In this document: positions 61,478 through 64,000 of the stretch, piece by piece
How the letters are laid out: the number at the start of each line of letters is the position of its first letter
How positions within the stretch are numbered: position 1 is the stretch's first letter
Program-made: the position numbers and the translations under genes
The notes under the pieces: generated by a model
Databases searched by the model: none
Told to the model about the DNA's origin: nothing
What the model saw: the letters and a program-made list of their open reading frames with translations, nothing else
NCBI RefSeq assembly: GCF_001484765.1
Contig: NZ_KQ947376.1
Coordinates: 62,001 to 126,000 of the forward strand
DNA length: 64,000 bases
From: Entomohabitans teleogrylli
GTDB taxonomy: Bacteria > Pseudomonadota > Gammaproteobacteria > Enterobacterales > Enterobacteriaceae
Direction: 5' to 3'

Positions 61478-63865
61478 ATGAAATTCAGTGAACTGTGGTT
61501 ACGCGAATGGGTGAATCCGGCTATCGATAGCGAAGCGCTCTGTGGTCAAATCACCATGGCAGGTCTGGAAGTGGACGGCGTGGAGCCGGTGGCCGGCGCG
61601 TTCAACAGCGTGGTGGTCGGTGAAGTGGTAGAGTGCGCTCAGCACCCCAACGCCGATAAACTGCGCGTCACTAAAATCAATGTCGGCGGCGAGCGTCTGC
61701 TGGACATTGTTTGCGGCGCCCCGAACTGCCGCAAAGGGTTAAAAGTCGCAGTAGCCACTATTGGCGCGGTGCTGCCAGGCGATTTCAGAATCAAAGCGGC
61801 GAAACTGCGCGGCGAACCGTCTGAAGGTATGTTGTGCTCATTCTCCGAGCTGGGCATTTCCGACGATCACAGCGGTATTATCGAACTGCCGGCGGATGCG
61901 CCGATCGGTACCGACATCCGCGAATACCTGAAACTCAACGATACCACTATTGAAATCAGCGTGACTCCGAACCGCGCCGACTGTCTGGGGATTATCGGCG
62001 TGGCCCGCGATGTAGCGGTACTGAATCGCCAGCCGCTGAACGCGCCGCAAATCGCCCCGGTGACTGCGGCTATCAGCGACACGTTGCCGATTCGCGTTGA
62101 TGCGCCGCAGGCCTGTCCGCGCTACCTTGGCCGGGTCGTGAAAGGCATTAATGTCAGTGCGCCGACGCCGCTGTGGATGAAAGAGAAACTGCGTCGCTGC
62201 GGTATCCGATCTATCGATGCGGTAGTGGACGTGACCAACTACGTTCTGCTGGAACTGGGCCAGCCGATGCACGCCTTCGATCTCGACAGAATTGCCGGCG
62301 GTATTGTGGTGCGGATGGCGGAAGAAGGGGAGAAACTGGTGCTGCTGGACGGCAGTGAAGCGACCCTGAATGCCGATACTCTGGTTATCGCCGACCATAA
62401 CAAAGCGCTGGCCATGGGCGGTATTTTCGGCGGCGAATTCTCGGGCGTTAACGGCGCAACGCGTAATGTGCTGCTGGAAAGCGCCTTCTTCAGTCCGCTG
62501 GCGATCACCGGACGTGCGCGCCGCCATGGTCTGCATACCGATGCGTCGCACCGCTATGAGCGCGGTGTCGATTCAGCGCTGCAATACAAAGCGATGGAGC
62601 GGGCAACCGCGCTGCTTATTGATATTTGCGGCGGTGAGGCGGGGCCGGTTATTGACGTTACCAGCGAAACGCATCTGCCGAAGCCGGCGACAATCACTCT
62701 GCGCCGCAGCAAGCTGGACCGCCTGATCGGTCATCATATTGCCGATGAGCAGGTCAGCGATATTTTGCGCCGCCTGGGGTGTGAAGTGACCGAAGGCCAG
62801 GGGGAGTGGCAGGCGGTGGCGCCGAGCTGGCGTTTCGATATGGAGATTGAAGAGGATCTGGTGGAAGAAGTCGCCCGTATTTACGGTTATGACAATATCC
62901 CCAATCAGCCGATTCAGGCCGGGCTGGTGATGGGCGACCATCGCGAAGCCGGGCTGTCCCTGAAGCGCGTAAAAACCATGCTGGTAGATAAAGGCTACCA
63001 GGAAGTCATCACTTACAGCTTTGTGGATCCGAAAGTTCAGCAACTGCTGCACCCGCAGCAACAGGCGCTGATGCTGCCAAGTCCGATCTCCAGCGAAATG
63101 TCGGCAATGCGCCTTTCCCTGTGGAGCGGTCTGCTGGGGACGGTGGTTTACAACCAGAACCGCCAGCAAAACCGGGTGCGTATTTTTGAGTCCGGTTTGC
63201 GTTTTGTGCCCGACGAGCAGGCGGATTTAGGTATCCGCCAGCAGCTGATGCTGGCCGGGGCGATTTGCGGTAATCGCTATGAAGAGCACTGGGATCTGGC
63301 GAAAAACAGCGTTGATTTCTATGATTTGAAAGGCGATCTGGAATCAATTCTGGAACTTACCGGTAAATTATCCGAAATTGAATTCCGTGCGGAATCGACG
63401 GCGGCTCTGCATCCGGGGCAGTCGGCGGCGATTTACCTCGGCGGCGAGCGGGTAGGATTCATCGGCGTTATCCATCCGGAACTGGAGCGTAAGCTGGATC
63501 TGAATGGCCGCACGCTGGTGTTCGAGCTGCTCTGGGACAAGCTTGCAGAGCGCGTGGTGCCTCAGGCTCACGAGGTTTCTCGCTTCCCGGCAAACCGCCG
63601 CGATATCGCTGTGGTAGTGGCTGAAAACGTCTGCGCAGCGGATATTTTAACCGAATGTAAGAAAGTTGGCGTAAATCAGGTAGTTGGCGTAAACTTATTT
63701 GACGTGTACCGCGGTAAGGGCGTTGCTGAAGGTTACAAGAGCCTGGCAATTAGCCTGATCCTTCAGGATACCTACCGTACACTCGAGGAAGAGGAGATTG
63801 CCGCTACGGTTGCAAAATGCGTAGAGGCACTAAAAGAGCGATTCCAGGCATCATTGAGGGATTGA
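61478..63865 (+). CDS. pheT: Phenylalanyl-tRNA synthetase beta subunit
   Basis: This 795-residue subunit has the same length as E. coli PheT. It has the tRNA-binding OB fold ([29 protein letters not shown]), the B3/B4 editing region that clears Tyr-tRNA(Phe), the B5 domain and a C-terminal anticodon-binding RRM-like domain ([21 protein letters not shown]). GGGCAGGATAAACC precedes the ATG. It ends five bases before ihfA. Confidence 0.98.
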
Positions 63866-63869
63866 ACCT

Positions 63870-64000
63870 ATGGCGCTTACAAAAGCTGAAATGTCAGAAT
63901 ATCTGTTTGATAAGCTTGGACTTAGCAAGCGGGACGCCAAAGAGCTGGTAGAGCTGTTTTTCGAAGAGATCCGTCGCGCTCTGGAAAATGGTGAACAAGT
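63870..64000 (+). CDS. ihfA: Integration host factor alpha subunit, 5' part
   Basis: The frame starts at ATG 63870 and runs off the window end, giving 43 residues that match E. coli IhfA ([20 protein letters not shown], then [22 protein letters not shown]). It is the usual downstream neighbour of pheT. IHF bends DNA and helps recombination, replication and transcription. Confidence 0.97.

Overview
The window is chromosomal DNA from a member of the Enterobacteriaceae. About fifty genes match Escherichia coli K-12 proteins nearly end to end, and they lie in the order of the E. coli 38-40 min region: yeaL-yeaK-yeaH-yeaG-mipA-yeaE-yeaD-gapA-msrB-yeaC-pncA-ansA-sppA-ydjA-selD-topB-gdhA-ynjH-nudG-xthA-spy-nadE-osmE-katE-cedA-tcyP-ydjM-yniC-yniB-yniA-ydiZ-pfkB-ydiY-yniD-thrS-infC-rpmI-rplT-pheM-pheS-pheT-ihfA. 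The genus cannot be fixed from this alone. Compared with E. coli as I remember it, the ydjE-L, ynj, ast and chb clusters are missing. No rRNA or tRNA genes, insertion sequences, prophage or CRISPR arrays were seen.

The backbone is interrupted by accessory insertions. (1) 169-3274: a four-gene polar amino-acid ABC importer. (2) 4.3-6.3 kb: an AT-rich stretch with a LuxR-like orphan regulator and a small secreted DUF1090 protein. (3) 23.0-25.9 kb: a DctPQM TRAP transporter between topB and gdhA. (4) 31.4-33.7 kb: a HutF-like protein that has lost its metal site, next to a YddG-type exporter. (5) 38.0-39.1 kb: an AT-rich island with one small gene whose product carries a 15-residue double-glycine leader of the colicin V type. 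(6) 41.5-42.2 kb: a KduD-type dehydrogenase. (7) 47.9-55.9 kb: a GntR regulator and a divergent five-gene operon: an NRAMP-fold transporter without the usual metal motifs, PxpA, a D-glutamate-cyclase-like protein, a PxpB-PxpC fusion and a biotin carboxylase-BCCP fusion. A second LuxR-like regulator follows convergently.

The right end, 56.8-64.0 kb, is the classical translation cluster: threonyl-tRNA synthetase with its anticodon-like operator, IF3 with an AUU start, L35, L20, the pheM attenuator, both phenylalanyl-tRNA synthetase subunits and the start of ihfA.

The items most worth a second look are the microcin-like orphan peptide, the HutF pseudoenzyme, and the 5-oxoproline-type operon that pairs a carboxyltransferase-like PxpBC with a biotin carboxylase and an atypical NRAMP protein.
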